Part shown: one piece after another, positions 40,498 through 41,570 of the stretch
How the letters are laid out: each line of letters opens with the position of its first letter
Numbering within the stretch: the stretch's first letter is position 1
From: VBAS01 sp964581455
GTDB taxonomy: Bacteria > Bacteroidota > Bacteroidia > Chitinophagales > Chitinophagaceae
Assembly: GCA_964581455.1 (NCBI GenBank)
Contig: CAZOOT010000015.1
Location: 1-41,570 of the forward strand
Direction of reading: 5' to 3'
Length of the DNA: 41,570 bases
Translations under genes and position numbers: made by a program
Notes under the pieces: model-generated
The model's input: only the letters and a program-made list of their open reading frames with translations
The model's database searches: none
What the model was told of the DNA's origin: nothing

Positions 40498-41570
40498 ATG
40501 ACCAGCGGAGAGATAAGACAACAGTTCATAGATTTTTTTAAAGCAAAAGGACATGTCATTGTTCCTTCGGCTCCAATTGTAGTAAAGAACGATCCCACTC
40601 TCATGTTTACCAATGCAGGGATGAACCAGTTCAAAGATATTTTTCTTGGTAATAAACCTGCACAGCATATAAGAGTAGCCGATACTCAAAAATGTTTACG
40701 GGTTAGCGGAAAGCACAATGACCTGGAAGAAGTAGGTGTGGATACTTATCATCACACCATGTTTGAAATGCTTGGTAACTGGAGCTTTGGCGATTATTTT
40801 AAAAAAGATGCCATTGAGTGGAGTTGGGAATTGCTTACAAAAGTTTATGGCATTCCCGAGGACAGACTTTATGTTACCATTTTTGAAGGTGATAAAAAAG
40901 AAGGTTTGCCAAAAGATGATGAAGCTTTTACTGAATGGAAAAAGTTTATTGAAGATGAAAGAATTCTTTTGGGAAATAAAAAAGATAATTTTTGGGAAAT
41001 GGGTGATACGGGTCCCTGTGGCCCATGTACTGAAATACATGTGGATTGCCGCCCGGATGCAGAAAGAAAAAAGAAAAACGGAAAAGAGCTGGTGAATGAT
41101 GATCATCCGCAGGTGATAGAGATTTGGAACAATGTATTTATCCAGTTCAACAGGCTGAAAGATGGAAGCCTGGAATCCTTACCTGACAAACATGTAGATA
41201 CCGGCCTTGGATTAGAAAGACTGGTACGGGTTTTACAAAACAAGAACTCCAATTACGATACTGATATTTTTACAGGAACTATTGCTGAAGCCAGCCAGAT
41301 AGTTAAAAAGAAATATAAGGGGGCTGATGATAAGGAAAGCGTTGCATTCAGGGTTTTGGCTGACCATATCCGGGCTATCGCATTTACCATAGCAGACGGG
41401 CAATTGCCATCCAATACCGGGGCAGGTTATGTAATCAGAAGAATTCTTCGGCGGGCTGTTCGGTATTATTATACATACCTTGATTATAAACAACCCTTGC
41501 TTTGCCAGTTAATACCGGCATTGGCAAAACAATTTCAAAATGTATTCCCTGAATTGAATGATCAATTGGA
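40498..41570 (+). CDS. alaS: Alanine-tRNA ligase, N-terminal part (cut by window edge)
   Basis: AlaRS charges tRNA-Ala. The 357 visible residues carry the class II catalytic core: MTSGEIRQQFIDFFKAKGH, LMFTNAGMNQFKDIFLG, VADTQKCLRVSGKHNDLEEVG, the motif 2 region HHTMFEMLGNWSFGDYF, GDTGPCGPCTEIH, WNNVFIQFNR, VDTGLGLERLV (motif 3) and RVLADHIRAIAFTIADG with IRRILRRAVRY. Another ATG directly before (40495) is equally possible as the start. The editing and C-terminal domains lie beyond the right edge. Only the missing stop prevents a full description. Confidence 0.97.
   Translation, partial: MTSGEIRQQFIDFFKAKGHVIVPSAPIVVKNDPTLMFTNAGMNQFKDIFLGNKPAQHIRVADTQKCLRVSGKHNDLEEVGVDTYHHTMFEMLGNWSFGDYFKKDAIEWSWELLTKVYGIPEDRLYVTIFEGDKKEGLPKDDEAFTEWKKFIEDERILLGNKKDNFWEMGDTGPCGPCTEIHVDCRPDAERKKKNGKELVNDDHPQVIEIWNNVFIQFNRLKDGSLESLPDKHVDTGLGLERLVRVLQNKNSNYDTDIFTGTIAEASQIVKKKYKGADDKESVAFRVLADHIRAIAFTIADGQLPSNTGAGYVIRRILRRAVRYYYTYLDYKQPLLCQLIPALAKQFQNVFPELNDQL

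Overview
The window comes from a member of the Bacteroidota, most likely a Chitinophagaceae-like lineage. The evidence is the adjacent gldE and gldD gliding genes, the rsfS-ftsH-LUD cluster, the HU/TPR/small basic protein/RNase G run facing mutY-ssb, a DUF5777 beta-barrel protein, and many Bacteroidota-type promoters (-7 box TAnnTTTG). Most of the window is ordinary chromosome. No tRNA, rRNA or CRISPR array was seen.

Layout. 1-1200: the end of an unknown gene, a terminator, a 114-bp nested palindrome, and a dead REP-associated (Y1/IS200-like) transposase between two inverted REP-like hairpins. 1241-4436 (minus strand): RNase G, a 31-residue very basic protein, a TPR protein and an HU-family protein. 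4523-8879 (plus): mutY, ssb, gldE, gldD and a DUF3109 protein. 8952-9521: an AlkD-like gene broken by two in-frame stops. 9545-12746: a LutB-like Fe-S protein, a hicBA toxin-antitoxin pair and a polysaccharide-deacetylase-like protein. 12811-17684 (minus): a DMT permease, purH and comEC. 17736-23554: DinB-like protein, purple-acid-phosphatase-like esterase, a hypothetical protein, carB and a small membrane-anchored protein. 23831-33445: M23 peptidase, bcp, DUF5777, birA, then rsfS-ftsH-LutC-like-GGCT-lpxH-hypothetical in one direction. 38610-41570: merR-type regulator, second M23 peptidase, and the start of alaS.

The most interesting region is 33440-38639. A 36-bp perfect direct repeat (33440-33475 and 38604-38639) brackets about 5.1 kb and duplicates the 3' end of the merR-type gene. 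Removing one repeat and the intervening DNA restores two directly abutting convergent chromosomal genes, so this looks like a site-specifically inserted island. It carries a DUF2779 protein (Cas4-like nuclease part plus DEDD-type exonuclease part), an orphan protein, and a two-gene minus-strand cassette. The first cassette gene encodes a 309-residue protein that reads as a shrunken family C DNA polymerase (DnaE/PolC palm and fingers) without the catalytic aspartates. The second encodes a 587-residue protein with a ScoMcrA-like N-terminal head, a PD-(D/E)XK-like nuclease core and an unrecognised C-terminal domain. A dead replicative-polymerase mimic next to a restriction-type nuclease is the best candidate here for an undescribed, possibly anti-phage or anti-plasmid, system.

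A second theme is palindromic repeat DNA. Besides the REP/transposase locus, repeat-like hairpins lie inside reading frames without breaking them, in purH (124 bp, about 40 extra residues), lpxH and the deacetylase-like gene, resembling in principle the protein-coding palindromic elements of Rickettsia.
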